Below, one piece after another: positions 34,297-42,255 of a DNA stretch of 64,000 nucleotides. The first letter of the stretch is position 1. Each line of letters opens with the position of its first letter. Source of the DNA: Dyadobacter koreensis. Lineage in GTDB: Bacteria; Bacteroidota; Bacteroidia; Cytophagales; Spirosomataceae. The stretch covers positions 496,001-560,000 of the forward strand of contig NZ_FNXY01000006.1 of assembly GCF_900108855.1 (NCBI RefSeq). Direction: 5' to 3'. The notes under the pieces are model-generated. The model did not search any database. It saw only the letters and a list, made by a program, of their open reading frames with translations, and was not told the origin of the DNA. The position numbers and the translations under genes are program-made.

Positions 34297-35316
34297 TTAT
34301 AAGTTTGTCAGGAACGCCATCGTGTCAACTGAATCTGCATAATCTGAAATTTCAGGCTGCTGTGTTTTTCCATAGGGAACCGTATTTGGGATCGCCTCAG
34401 CACTACTCACGATACATTGAATTTTCTCAGCATTTTCGGTCAGATACTGTTTTACGGTATCAAGCTCTTCATAAGTCTCATAATGTACAACACTGATGGG
34501 AGACACTGTCGCTGCGCTTTCCGTTAACATTAAAAAGCCGTTATCGTAGTGTGGTACGCCGTTAATCAGCAAAATGGACTTGTTGTATTCGTAATTGTTA
34601 AAATACTTATGATGGTTAAGATACAGTTTATCAGCGGATTGTATGGCTTCGAAAAACTTGGTAAAATCATATCCTTTCGGCACAAACAGCTTGGAAACGT
34701 TGCGGCATCCCAGCCCGTAGTACTGTAACATATCCTTTCCCAGTGCAGTCAGTTCCTCATCGGTTTCCAGGCCGGTAATGACTGCAAGCGAAGTCCTGTT
34801 TTTACGAATAACATTGGGTTTCTTCGAAAAATAATAATGAAAATAGCGTGCAGTATTGTCGCTTCCGGTAGCAATGTATGCGTCAGAATCGTTTAGTCTT
34901 TCAACAAAATTTATGTAATCCGCATAAGCCGGCTCGATTTCTACCAATTTTTTCAGCAGCGCAGGGATAAGGACCGGATCGTCAGAGCTGGTTTTTGCCA
35001 GCAAAGTATGCCCCGTGATTAACACGCAAAGTACATCGTGAAAACCGACGGCTGGAATATTCCCTGCCATGATAACCCCGATTTTTTGTGGTGATCTGAC
35101 TTCCGGATACTGATTTAACCAGGGAAGAATTTTCTCTTCAGCAAGAAACTTTTCACCGATGGCTTTTAAGGATTCAATCGTATTTTCAGGCGTAAACCAG
35201 TTGTTTTTTCTGTATGCAGCAGTTGCCAGTTCTTCCAGATAATCTGCATTCAGAGGATCTGTGAGAAATTTTCCCAGATTAATAAAGGCATTTATTCGTT
35301 GATTTCTTGATATCAT
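34297..35316 (-). CDS. Acyl-CoA reductase, LuxC family
   Basis: The protein has 339 residues of the aldehyde-dehydrogenase-related LuxC family. Evident motifs are the nucleotide-binding GVIMAGNIPAVGFHDVLCVL, AKTSSDDP, IATGSDNTARYFHYYF and the nucleophile C204 in YYGLGCRNVSKLFVP. LuxC enzymes reduce acyl-CoA or acyl thioesters to aldehydes with NADPH. This single-gene version without luxD/luxE is widespread in Bacteroidota next to a ferredoxin gene, as here (divergent, 132 bases). The physiological substrate is not known. Confidence 0.88.
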   Translation of the reverse strand: MISRNQRINAFINLGKFLTDPLNADYLEELATAAYRKNNWFTPENTIESLKAIGEKFLAEEKILPWLNQYPEVRSPQKIGVIMAGNIPAVGFHDVLCVLITGHTLLAKTSSDDPVLIPALLKKLVEIEPAYADYINFVERLNDSDAYIATGSDNTARYFHYYFSKKPNVIRKNRTSLAVITGLETDEELTALGKDMLQYYGLGCRNVSKLFVPKGYDFTKFFEAIQSADKLYLNHHKYFNNYEYNKSILLINGVPHYDNGFLMLTESAATVSPISVVHYETYEELDTVKQYLTENAEKIQCIVSSAEAIPNTVPYGKTQQPEISDYADSVDTMAFLTNL

Positions 35317-35368
35317 TCCAGGGTAACTAAAAATAATTAAATTTAAAAATGTGTTTTTATTTTTCTGA

Positions 35369-35398
35369 TTGTCGGGAAACTATAAATAGTTATATTTG
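35369..35398 (+). promoter_or_regulatory. Bacteroidota-type promoter of the ferredoxin gene
   Basis: TTG at 35369-35371 is followed, 19 bases later, by TATATTTG at 35391-35398. This is the canonical TTG-N19-TAnnTTTG arrangement. The start codon lies 50 bases downstream. Confidence 0.7.
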
Positions 35399-35448
35399 TT
35401 AGTCTATTAAGGAGAAAAATAGGAACAAATATAAACAATCCGGCGACT

Positions 35449-35796
35449 ATGGCTATAATGATAACCGATGAATGCATAAATTGTGGGGCGTGCGAGCCAG
35501 AGTGCCCCAACACTGCTATTTATGAAGGAGGTGTGGAATGGACTTGGGGAGATGGAACGAGTTTGGACGAAGTGGACTTTGGTGATGGAACCGTAATTAG
35601 CGGTAAAGAAAAGCAATCACCGGTTTCTGACGAATTCTATTATATAGTAACAGATAAATGTACAGAGTGTGTCGGCTTTCATGAAGAACCTCAATGTGCG
35701 GCTGTTTGTCCGGTAGATTGCTGTGTACCTGATCCGGACAATGAAGAAGAAGAAGAGACTTTATTTGCTAAGAAAGCATGGATGCATGGTGAATAG
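35449..35796 (+). CDS. 2[4Fe-4S] ferredoxin
   Basis: The protein has 115 residues. Two cluster-binding motifs are visible: C9-x2-C12-x2-C15-x3-C19-P and C71-x2-C74-x8-C83-x3-C87-P, with additional Cys at 91 and 92. The 8-residue spacing in the second motif is that of the Allochromatium-type (YfhL/Fdx) ferredoxins, which have low-potential clusters. An acidic linker lies between the motifs and another acidic run (DNEEEEE) near the end. It may donate electrons to the divergently encoded acyl-CoA reductase or another oxidoreductase, but this is a neighbourhood inference. Confidence 0.92.
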   Translation: MAIMITDECINCGACEPECPNTAIYEGGVEWTWGDGTSLDEVDFGDGTVISGKEKQSPVSDEFYYIVTDKCTECVGFHEEPQCAAVCPVDCCVPDPDNEEEEETLFAKKAWMHGE

Positions 35797-35823
35797 TTAA
35801 TATGTACTCGTTAAAGAAATTTG

Positions 35824-35850
35824 AAAGCCCGCTATCAGCGGGCTTTTTTT
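35824..35850 (+). terminator. Intrinsic terminator after the ferredoxin gene
   Basis: AAAGCCCGC pairs with GCGGGCTTT around a TATCA loop, followed by a run of seven T. It lies 28 bases past the stop codon. Confidence 0.9.
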
Positions 35851-36143
35851 GTGCCCCACCTTTTTTAAATGGTAAAATTATAATAAAAAATCTTCGGCCG
35901 GTAGCATATTGACTATTAAGAATATTTTGTATATCACACCAAAAACAGAATAAATTAAAAATTCTTAATAAATGTCATTTGCCTTATTTATGTTTATATA
36001 TTTATAGAAAAGAGTAAAAAAAAAGGAAAATTCAATTTTTTATGATAAAAACTGACTATTATATTTGATAAATATATTTTTAATACAATATTTGATCCAA
36101 AAATAATCCGGATAAGTAACAATAACGTAAACAGAAGAAAATT
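35851..36143. other. AT-rich leader region of the porin-amt operon
   Basis: About 290 bases with no ORF, very rich in A/T including a run of nine A residues at about 36017-36025. It contains the candidate promoter at 36060-36067. I looked for a sigma-54 type (GG-N10-GC) element expected for nitrogen control and did not find a convincing one. Confidence 0.5.
36060..36067 (+). promoter_or_regulatory. Candidate -7 box (TATATTTG) of the porin-amt operon
   Basis: TATATTTG matches TAnnTTTG and lies 77 bases before the porin start codon. The region 19 bases upstream is T-rich (TTTTTT) but lacks a clear TTG. Confidence 0.35.
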
Positions 36144-37370
36144 ATGAAAAAGGTCTATTGTACAGTATTATCTTTAATGATCCCCTTTTTGGGTTTTAGT
36201 AAGTCGGAGTTGGATGAGGAGAAAAAAACCAAAACAACAGAAGCAAGTAAAATCGAAGAGGTCAAGGAAGGTGAAGAAGGAAAAGGATCTTTTGCGTTTT
36301 CAGGTTATCTGGATTCTTATTACATGGCTAATTTCAATAAGCCGGCATCCAGGTCGAACCTGGGTCAGGCAGGAACAGCCCGTGTATTTGATCAGAAATC
36401 AGGTCAGTTCCAATTAGGGTTGGTACAGGCAAAAGTTGCTTATACAAATTCAAAATCTGAGGCAGTTGTGGATTTGACGTTCGGTCCCAATGCAAACCTT
36501 GGAAACTATGGTAACGCTGCTTTCAATACAGCATTAGCAATCAAACAAGCATATTTTACTTACAAGTTTACAGACAAGTTCTCGATGACCGCAGGCCAGT
36601 TTGGTACGCATATCGGCTACGAGGTAATTGACGCGCCTGCTAACTTTAACTACTCACTTTCAAACTTATTCAACAACGGGCCTTTTTACCACACAGGTCT
36701 GAAAGCAACTTACGCGTTTACAGACAGAGTTTCTTTAATGGTCGGTGTTGTTAACAACGTCGATGGATTAGGAGACAATAACCGTAAAAAGGGGATTATT
36801 TCTCAATTCTTTGTTTCTCCTGCTGCAAACTGGAATGTGTATCTTAACTTTATTAATAGTAACGAAGCAAATCCTGACGAAGAAGGAGATTCTCCAAGTG
36901 CTCACTACCGCGTATTTGATGTAACAACCAGCTACCAGGTGACTGAGAAATTCCTTATCGGTCTGAATGCGGCTTACGGTTCTCAAAAAGGTGATTATCA
37001 GGGTGCTGGTGGTCCTGTTGGATCTGAATCCTGGGGCGGTGCTGCCATTTATTCAAATGTAGCTGTTTCTGATAATTTTGCAATTGGTGCTCGTTATGAG
37101 TACTTTAATAACGATAATGGCGTGAGAGGTTTGCTGGCGTATCCTGACGGAACTGAGACTGGAGACCCGGTTGGAACTCACGTAAATTCTGTAACTTTAA
37201 CAGGTAACATTACTTTGGCAGACGGACATATCTTGCTAAAACCTGAATTCCGCCTGGATGCATATCCAAAAGCTGCGAACGGAAAGCTGGAGCAATTTGA
37301 AGACTCGAAAGGAGCATTCACAAAAAGCAGTCAGACAACCTTCGGTCTTGCATTTATTTACAAGTTCTAA
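36144..37370 (+). CDS. Outer-membrane beta-barrel porin (BBP2/OmpL-like)
   Basis: The protein has 408 residues with a short signal peptide (about 1-19), then a Glu/Lys-rich linker (residues ~22-45) and a beta-barrel. Alternating amphipathic strands such as GSFAFSGYLDSYYMANFN, AVVDLTFGP and FSMTAGQFGTHIGYEV are typical, and the chain ends in Phe (TTFGLAFIYKF) as barrel proteins do. It immediately precedes amt (50 bases) and is likely its outer-membrane partner, giving ammonium or small nitrogen compounds a way in. The pairing of this type of porin with Amt is common in Bacteroidota. Confidence 0.85.
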   Translation: MKKVYCTVLSLMIPFLGFSKSELDEEKKTKTTEASKIEEVKEGEEGKGSFAFSGYLDSYYMANFNKPASRSNLGQAGTARVFDQKSGQFQLGLVQAKVAYTNSKSEAVVDLTFGPNANLGNYGNAAFNTALAIKQAYFTYKFTDKFSMTAGQFGTHIGYEVIDAPANFNYSLSNLFNNGPFYHTGLKATYAFTDRVSLMVGVVNNVDGLGDNNRKKGIISQFFVSPAANWNVYLNFINSNEANPDEEGDSPSAHYRVFDVTTSYQVTEKFLIGLNAAYGSQKGDYQGAGGPVGSESWGGAAIYSNVAVSDNFAIGARYEYFNNDNGVRGLLAYPDGTETGDPVGTHVNSVTLTGNITLADGHILLKPEFRLDAYPKAANGKLEQFEDSKGAFTKSSQTTFGLAFIYKF

Positions 37371-37420
37371 TTCATCGAATACCTTCTTAAATTATATAAA
37401 AACAATCTCTACAAAAAACA

Positions 37421-38740
37421 ATGGAAAAACGTAATTATCTACCACTAATTATCCTGCTGGTCATTGCTCTTCTTGGAGCCTTTGTTCCCAGCGTGCCGAC
37501 CAAAATTGTTACGGAAGGCTTGAATTCAGGTGATATTGCCTGGATGTTAGTATCATCCGCACTGGTACTATTAATGACGCCGGGTCTAGCTTATTTCTAC
37601 GGGGGAATGGTAAACAACAAGAACGTTATCTCGACAATGCTTCAAAGCTTCATTGCAATGGGGGTTATCAGCGTTCTTTGGGTAGTTGTTGGTTTCAGTC
37701 TTGCATTTGGTGATGACTTCGGCGGATTTATCGGCGACCCTACGACTCACTTCATGTTCAAAGGTGTTTTGGATGGTCCTGCTTTCGGAACAATTCCTTT
37801 CGCTCTTTTCGCGATGTTCCAGATGAAGTTCGCTGTGATCACGCCAGCGCTTATCACAGGTTCTATGGCTGAACGTGTAAATTTCCGTTCGTATGTTCTT
37901 TTCATGATCTTGTTCTGTATCTTCGTGTATGCGCCGCTTGCTCACATGACATGGCATTCAGAAGGAATTCTTTTCAAAATGGGTGTGCTTGACTTTGCTG
38001 GTGGTACTGTTGTTCACATGTCTGCTGGCTGGGCTGCATTAGCTGGCGCGCTTTACCTGAAAAGACGTAAGTCGGTACTTGACGCGCATGTATTGCCTCC
38101 TGCAAATATTCCTTACGTTCTTTTGGGAACAGGTTTACTTTGGTTCGGATGGTTCGGTTTTAACGCTGGTTCAGCCTTGACCGCTTCTCCTTTGGCTGTT
38201 TCGGCTTTCGCTGCTACGAACACAGCTGCTGGCGCTGCCGGTTTGGCTTGGGTATTGTTTGATGTTGCAAGAGGCAAAAAAGTATCTGCTCTTGGTTTCT
38301 GTATCGGAGCGGTTGTAGGCCTTGTGGCAATCACACCAGCTGCTGGTTTCGTAACGGTTCCTTCTTCAATCTTTATCGGTGCTGTTGCAGCTTGTATCAG
38401 TAACTACGTAGCTCACCTACGCACACGTTCAACTTTGGACGATACACTTGACGTATTCCCTTGCCACGGTGTTGGCGGTATGGTTGGTATGTTGATGACA
38501 GGTATCTTTGCAACAGGCGCAGTGAACCCATTGGTAACTGATCAAGGTCTTGCTTTCGGTGAAACTACTCTGTTCATCAACCACGTGATCGCTTTGGTAG
38601 GTGTGTCTGTATTCGCTTTCGGAGGTTCGTTCCTTCTTTTGAAAATCACAGATCTTATCATGCCACTTCGCGTATCTGAGTCAGATGAAAAAGCTGGATT
38701 GGATATCAGTCAGCACGACGAATTTCTTGTAGAAGCATAA
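37421..38740 (+). CDS. amt: Ammonium transporter
   Basis: The protein has 439 residues and 11-12 membrane helices. Recognised Amt segments are the N-terminal ALVLLMTPGLAYFYGGMV, the twin-His pore region (FAGGTVVHMSAGWAALAGA and later FPCHGVGGMVGMLMTGIFA) and ALLGTGLLWFGWFGFN-like sequence in the middle. It brings ammonium across the inner membrane. No GlnK/PII gene follows, unlike in Proteobacteria. Its location near two glutamine synthetase genes makes the role in nitrogen uptake clear. Confidence 0.96.
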   Translation: MEKRNYLPLIILLVIALLGAFVPSVPTKIVTEGLNSGDIAWMLVSSALVLLMTPGLAYFYGGMVNNKNVISTMLQSFIAMGVISVLWVVVGFSLAFGDDFGGFIGDPTTHFMFKGVLDGPAFGTIPFALFAMFQMKFAVITPALITGSMAERVNFRSYVLFMILFCIFVYAPLAHMTWHSEGILFKMGVLDFAGGTVVHMSAGWAALAGALYLKRRKSVLDAHVLPPANIPYVLLGTGLLWFGWFGFNAGSALTASPLAVSAFAATNTAAGAAGLAWVLFDVARGKKVSALGFCIGAVVGLVAITPAAGFVTVPSSIFIGAVAACISNYVAHLRTRSTLDDTLDVFPCHGVGGMVGMLMTGIFATGAVNPLVTDQGLAFGETTLFINHVIALVGVSVFAFGGSFLLLKITDLIMPLRVSESDEKAGLDISQHDEFLVEA

Positions 38741-38757
38741 GAATTCAATCATATAAA

Positions 38758-38795
38758 GAAAAACACCGGACAGTATATTCTGCCCGGTGTTTTTC
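38758..38795. terminator. Terminator after amt
   Basis: AAAACACCGG pairs with CCGGTGTTTTT, with one mismatch and an additional CAG/CTG step before a TATATT loop, then a T run. It lies 18 bases after amt and may also serve mtaB on the other strand. Confidence 0.85.
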
Positions 38796-38889
38796 TTTAT
38801 ATGATGTTTTGTAAAATTATCCTGATAAAAAACAGGAGTGATGAACCGAGATTCTAATTGAACTGATCTGAAAATTAAAAACTAGGTAA

Positions 38890-40218
38890 TCAGTGTGCAG
38901 GTTCGTAATGCTCAGATTCCATTACTTCCATTAAACCGGCATCATTCTGATAAATGTACTGAACCTCCTTGGTTTCGTTGATCAGCAAGGGATCATATTT
39001 AACAGCAACACGTACATAATTTTCAGTGAAACCCAGCATTTGTCCATTTTGAATTTCGTCTTCAAATAAGACAGTTCCGGTTTTACCAATCTGCTGATCG
39101 TAGAAATGTCTTTTTTTCTTCTCAGAAAGTATATGCAGCATTTTTGATCTTTCAGCTCTCTCAGATTTTGGTACAACAGGTTTGATCGTCGTAGCCAAAG
39201 TATTTTCTCTCTCAGAATATGTAAATACGTGCAGATAAGAAATATCAAGTTCGTTCAGGAATTGATAGCTTTCCAAAAACAACTCATGGGTTTCACCTGA
39301 ATGTCCCACAATCACATCTACGCCAATGCAGCAATCCGGCATTAGAGACTTTATTTTTGCAACACGTTCCACATACAATTCTCTGCGATACCGGCGTCGC
39401 ATTAACGACAAAACTTTATTAGAACCTGATTGTAACGGGATATGGAAATGTGGCACGAAACGTTTCGACTGCGCAACAAATTCAATTACTTCGTCTGTCA
39501 ATAAATTAGGCTCAATTGACGAAATCCTGAACCTGGAAATTCCTTCTACTTCATCCAGTGCCTTGATCAGATCAATAAATGTTTCTTTTCTTTCTCCGTT
39601 CTGGATACCAAAATCGCCGATATTCACGCCCGTTAGAACAATTTCTTTCACATCTCTCGCGGCAATATCTTTCGCAGCCTTGACGATATTAGCGATACTA
39701 TCCGACCGGCTTTTGCCACGCGCAAGCGGAATGGTGCAGTATGCGCACGGATAATCACATCCATCCTGCACTTTCAGGAATGTACGTGTCCGATCGTTAA
39801 GTGAGTAGGAAGTATGATAATCTACTGCATCTTCAATGGAAGAAGCTAATATTTTAGCCGTTTGATTCACCGGCTCTTTCTCAAAAGTATCCAGTAACTC
39901 GACAAGACGAAACTTTTCAGCTGCACCCAGAACAGCATCGACGCCAGGAATTTCCGCGATTTCTGCCGGTTTTAACTGCGCATAACAGCCAATGATCGCA
40001 ACATATCCGTCCGCATTTATTTTCTGCGCTTCCCGGACAATCTTGCGGCATTTCTTATCTGCATTTTCAGTGACTGAGCAGGTATTGATTATAAATATAT
40101 CTGGCTTGTCGTTGAATTCTACCTTTGAATACCCCTTGTCTTCAAACATTCTTCCGATCGAAGAACTTTCAGAGTAATTAAGTTTACAACCCAACGTATA
40201 AAAAGCGACTTTTTTCAT
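38890..40218 (-). CDS. mtaB: tRNA (t6A37) methylthiotransferase MtaB
   Basis: This radical-SAM enzyme adds a methylthio group to N6-threonylcarbamoyladenosine at tRNA position 37. It has 442 residues. The N-terminal UPF0004 domain carries three cluster cysteines (C11, C47, C78), the radical SAM motif is C154-x3-C158-x2-C161 (GCDYPCAYC), and a C-terminal TRAM domain follows. The TLGCKLNYSES start and the IPLARGKSRS segment separate MtaB from MiaB and RimO. It lies 39 bases after the LTA-synthase-like gene, so the two are probably cotranscribed. Confidence 0.94.
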   Translation of the reverse strand: MKKVAFYTLGCKLNYSESSSIGRMFEDKGYSKVEFNDKPDIFIINTCSVTENADKKCRKIVREAQKINADGYVAIIGCYAQLKPAEIAEIPGVDAVLGAAEKFRLVELLDTFEKEPVNQTAKILASSIEDAVDYHTSYSLNDRTRTFLKVQDGCDYPCAYCTIPLARGKSRSDSIANIVKAAKDIAARDVKEIVLTGVNIGDFGIQNGERKETFIDLIKALDEVEGISRFRISSIEPNLLTDEVIEFVAQSKRFVPHFHIPLQSGSNKVLSLMRRRYRRELYVERVAKIKSLMPDCCIGVDVIVGHSGETHELFLESYQFLNELDISYLHVFTYSERENTLATTIKPVVPKSERAERSKMLHILSEKKKRHFYDQQIGKTGTVLFEDEIQNGQMLGFTENYVRVAVKYDPLLINETKEVQYIYQNDAGLMEVMESEHYEPAH

Positions 40219-40257
40219 AGTATTGACAATAAGGTTGCAAATTTACACCTTTTCCTT

Positions 40258-42096
40258 TTAACGCTTCAAATAATCACCAAAAGAAGCTTGCAAATAGGAT
40301 TTTCCATATTCCGTCTCGGCAGCTTTAAGAGCCCCGCCTTTTTCCGTAATATTTCCTCCGATGTTATCCCGGACAATAAATCCGTTAGGTCTCATCCATC
40401 CAAATCCGTTAGTAAATGCAAAATAGGCGAAAGGGATACGTTTTGGCATAAAAATATCGTTGCTCCAGCTAAATGCTTTCGAAGGAAGATTTAACTGGTT
40501 TAACAAGGTAGACGCCAGGTCCGTTTGTGAGCAGAGAGAATCAACGGTAATATTCTTTTTTTCTAAAACGCCACCCAGCCATAACATCGGAATGTGGAAT
40601 TCATTTGGTTTTGATGCTGGCTTTTCCGGAAGTGGGTGTCCGTGGTCCGCTAAAATCACGACCAATGTGTTTGCCCACCAGGATTTGGTTTTAGCCTGCC
40701 GGATAAAGTCCCCGATTGACTGGTCTGAATAATGATGAGCGTTCAGAAACAAATGCTCCGGATCATTACCGGGAATAACGGTCTTTACAGGTACTTCGAA
40801 AGGTTCGTGACTGCTTAATGTAAAAATCGTTGTAAAAAATGGTTGCTTTTGCTTGTCAAGATCAGCGAGCAGGCGATTTAGCACCACATGATCATGAGCT
40901 CCCCATTTCGAATTCATATCTTTTTCTTCGAAAGCATTTTTATCAACGATTGTATTAAATCCCTGTTGCAGAAAATATGTTTTCATATTGGCAAACTCCG
41001 TTTCTCCGCCGTAGTAAAAGGAAGTAGTGTAACCGGCGTTTCGAAATTCTCTCGGCAGGGACGGCAGCGAAACTGTTTTTGTCGGAATCTTGATAATAGA
41101 AGTCGTCGGCTGTGCGGGATATCCGCTCAGAATTGCAACCATACCTTTATCGCTGCGGTTGCCGCTTGCGTACATATTTGTAAACAAGATCCCATCCTTT
41201 GTAAGCGCGTCGAACTGCGGCGTTATACCTGGTACTCCATTTAACTTGGCAACGACTTTAGCGGTGAAACTTTCCCAGATAATCACAAGTACGTTTACCG
41301 GCTCTGCCCCGACTTTTATGATCTGATCATGTAAGGGATTTTGGTGATAAAATGCTGCCACCTGTTCATTCGCCTGCTTGTCTTCAAAATAGACAAATGG
41401 ATTTTTCTTGTTATAACCTTCGTGAAGCACCGAGCGGCTGTAATTCCAAGGAACATTGACAGCCGCATAATTTGCAAAACTTTTATCAGAAAAGAATACA
41501 GCACTTTCGTTCATGGGGGCAAGTTGAAATCCTCCCCTGATCGGAATGATCAGCGCGCCGGCCAGAAATATGAAAAGCAAGGCTGTGAAAATCGGAGAAG
41601 ATCTGTCAAAAAAAGGAATCGTCCTTTTTTGAATAGTTAGAAGTACTCTGAAAACAAGGAAATAGAGCCCTGCTAGTAACAGTAAAAGCGGGATAATCGG
41701 TGCAGCGCCCATAGAAGCAAGCGCTTCTTTGGGTGTTTTTAGGTAAATCAGTGACGATGCATCAATACGATAACCCCAGGCCCGGAATAATTCAAGATCA
41801 AAAACAGTCAGAGTAACAATGAGGAATGTAACAATTCCTGTAAACCACACCATCGTTTTTTCGTACCAGTTCCATCTTACACTTGACGCGACGATCAGTA
41901 AGGTTGGAAGCATAATAATATAACCGGCGAATGAAATATCCATTCTAAGTCCATGGAACATACTTTGTACCAATAAACTTCCGCCAAGTTCAACTGATTT
42001 CTGTGAATGATAAGCTAAAAAAAGAATACGGAAAAGCTGAAAAAACAATATCCAGCTTAAGCCGTACAAGGCAAGAAATTGAATTCTTTTAAGCAT
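40258..42096 (-). CDS. LTA synthase-family sulfatase/phosphoglycerol transferase
   Basis: The protein has 612 residues from ATG 42096. A TTG at 42108 opens the same frame. Five N-terminal membrane helices (about 1-195) are followed by a periplasmic alkaline-phosphatase-like domain: VLVIIWESF (metal-binding Glu), NMYASGNRSDKGMVAILSGYPAQP (nucleophile region), SSHEPFEVP and VILADHGHP (Asp-His pair). The nucleophile position, usually Thr in LtaS-type enzymes, reads Ser here. Members transfer phosphoglycerol, phosphoethanolamine or similar groups to envelope glycans. Bacteroidota do not make Gram-positive LTA, so the acceptor is probably an outer-membrane or periplasmic polysaccharide. Confidence 0.87.
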   Translation of the reverse strand: MLKRIQFLALYGLSWILFFQLFRILFLAYHSQKSVELGGSLLVQSMFHGLRMDISFAGYIIMLPTLLIVASSVRWNWYEKTMVWFTGIVTFLIVTLTVFDLELFRAWGYRIDASSLIYLKTPKEALASMGAAPIIPLLLLLAGLYFLVFRVLLTIQKRTIPFFDRSSPIFTALLFIFLAGALIIPIRGGFQLAPMNESAVFFSDKSFANYAAVNVPWNYSRSVLHEGYNKKNPFVYFEDKQANEQVAAFYHQNPLHDQIIKVGAEPVNVLVIIWESFTAKVVAKLNGVPGITPQFDALTKDGILFTNMYASGNRSDKGMVAILSGYPAQPTTSIIKIPTKTVSLPSLPREFRNAGYTTSFYYGGETEFANMKTYFLQQGFNTIVDKNAFEEKDMNSKWGAHDHVVLNRLLADLDKQKQPFFTTIFTLSSHEPFEVPVKTVIPGNDPEHLFLNAHHYSDQSIGDFIRQAKTKSWWANTLVVILADHGHPLPEKPASKPNEFHIPMLWLGGVLEKKNITVDSLCSQTDLASTLLNQLNLPSKAFSWSNDIFMPKRIPFAYFAFTNGFGWMRPNGFIVRDNIGGNITEKGGALKAAETEYGKSYLQASFGDYLKR

Positions 42097-42193
42097 GATA
42101 GGGGACAAATAATTTGCAAAAATTCAAAAAATATCTTGAATTTGAGTGGTGTACTAATTTATAAAGTGAAAATTCAGAAAATTTCATGCAGTT

Positions 42194-42226
42194 TTGGTAC
42201 TTAGTGTGCCGAATTAAATAATTTTG
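42194..42226 (+). promoter_or_regulatory. Candidate promoter of the GSIII gene
   Basis: TTG at 42194-42196 (within TTTTGG) and TAATTTTG at 42219-42226 are separated by 22 bases. The -7 box ends 29 bases before the start codon. The spacing is at the long end of the accepted range. Confidence 0.5.
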
Positions 42227-42255
42227 GCAAGAAATACTATAAAATCAATATCCTT

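Noticed and set aside
37586..37957. 123-codon minus-strand ORF inside amt
   Set aside because: It is the complement of membrane-helix codons, and the amt reading frame is unambiguous.
42227..42255. TTTTGGCAAG before GSIII as a possible sigma-54 (-24) element
   Set aside because: There is no GC pair at the required 10-base distance downstream, and the TAATTTTG box fits better.
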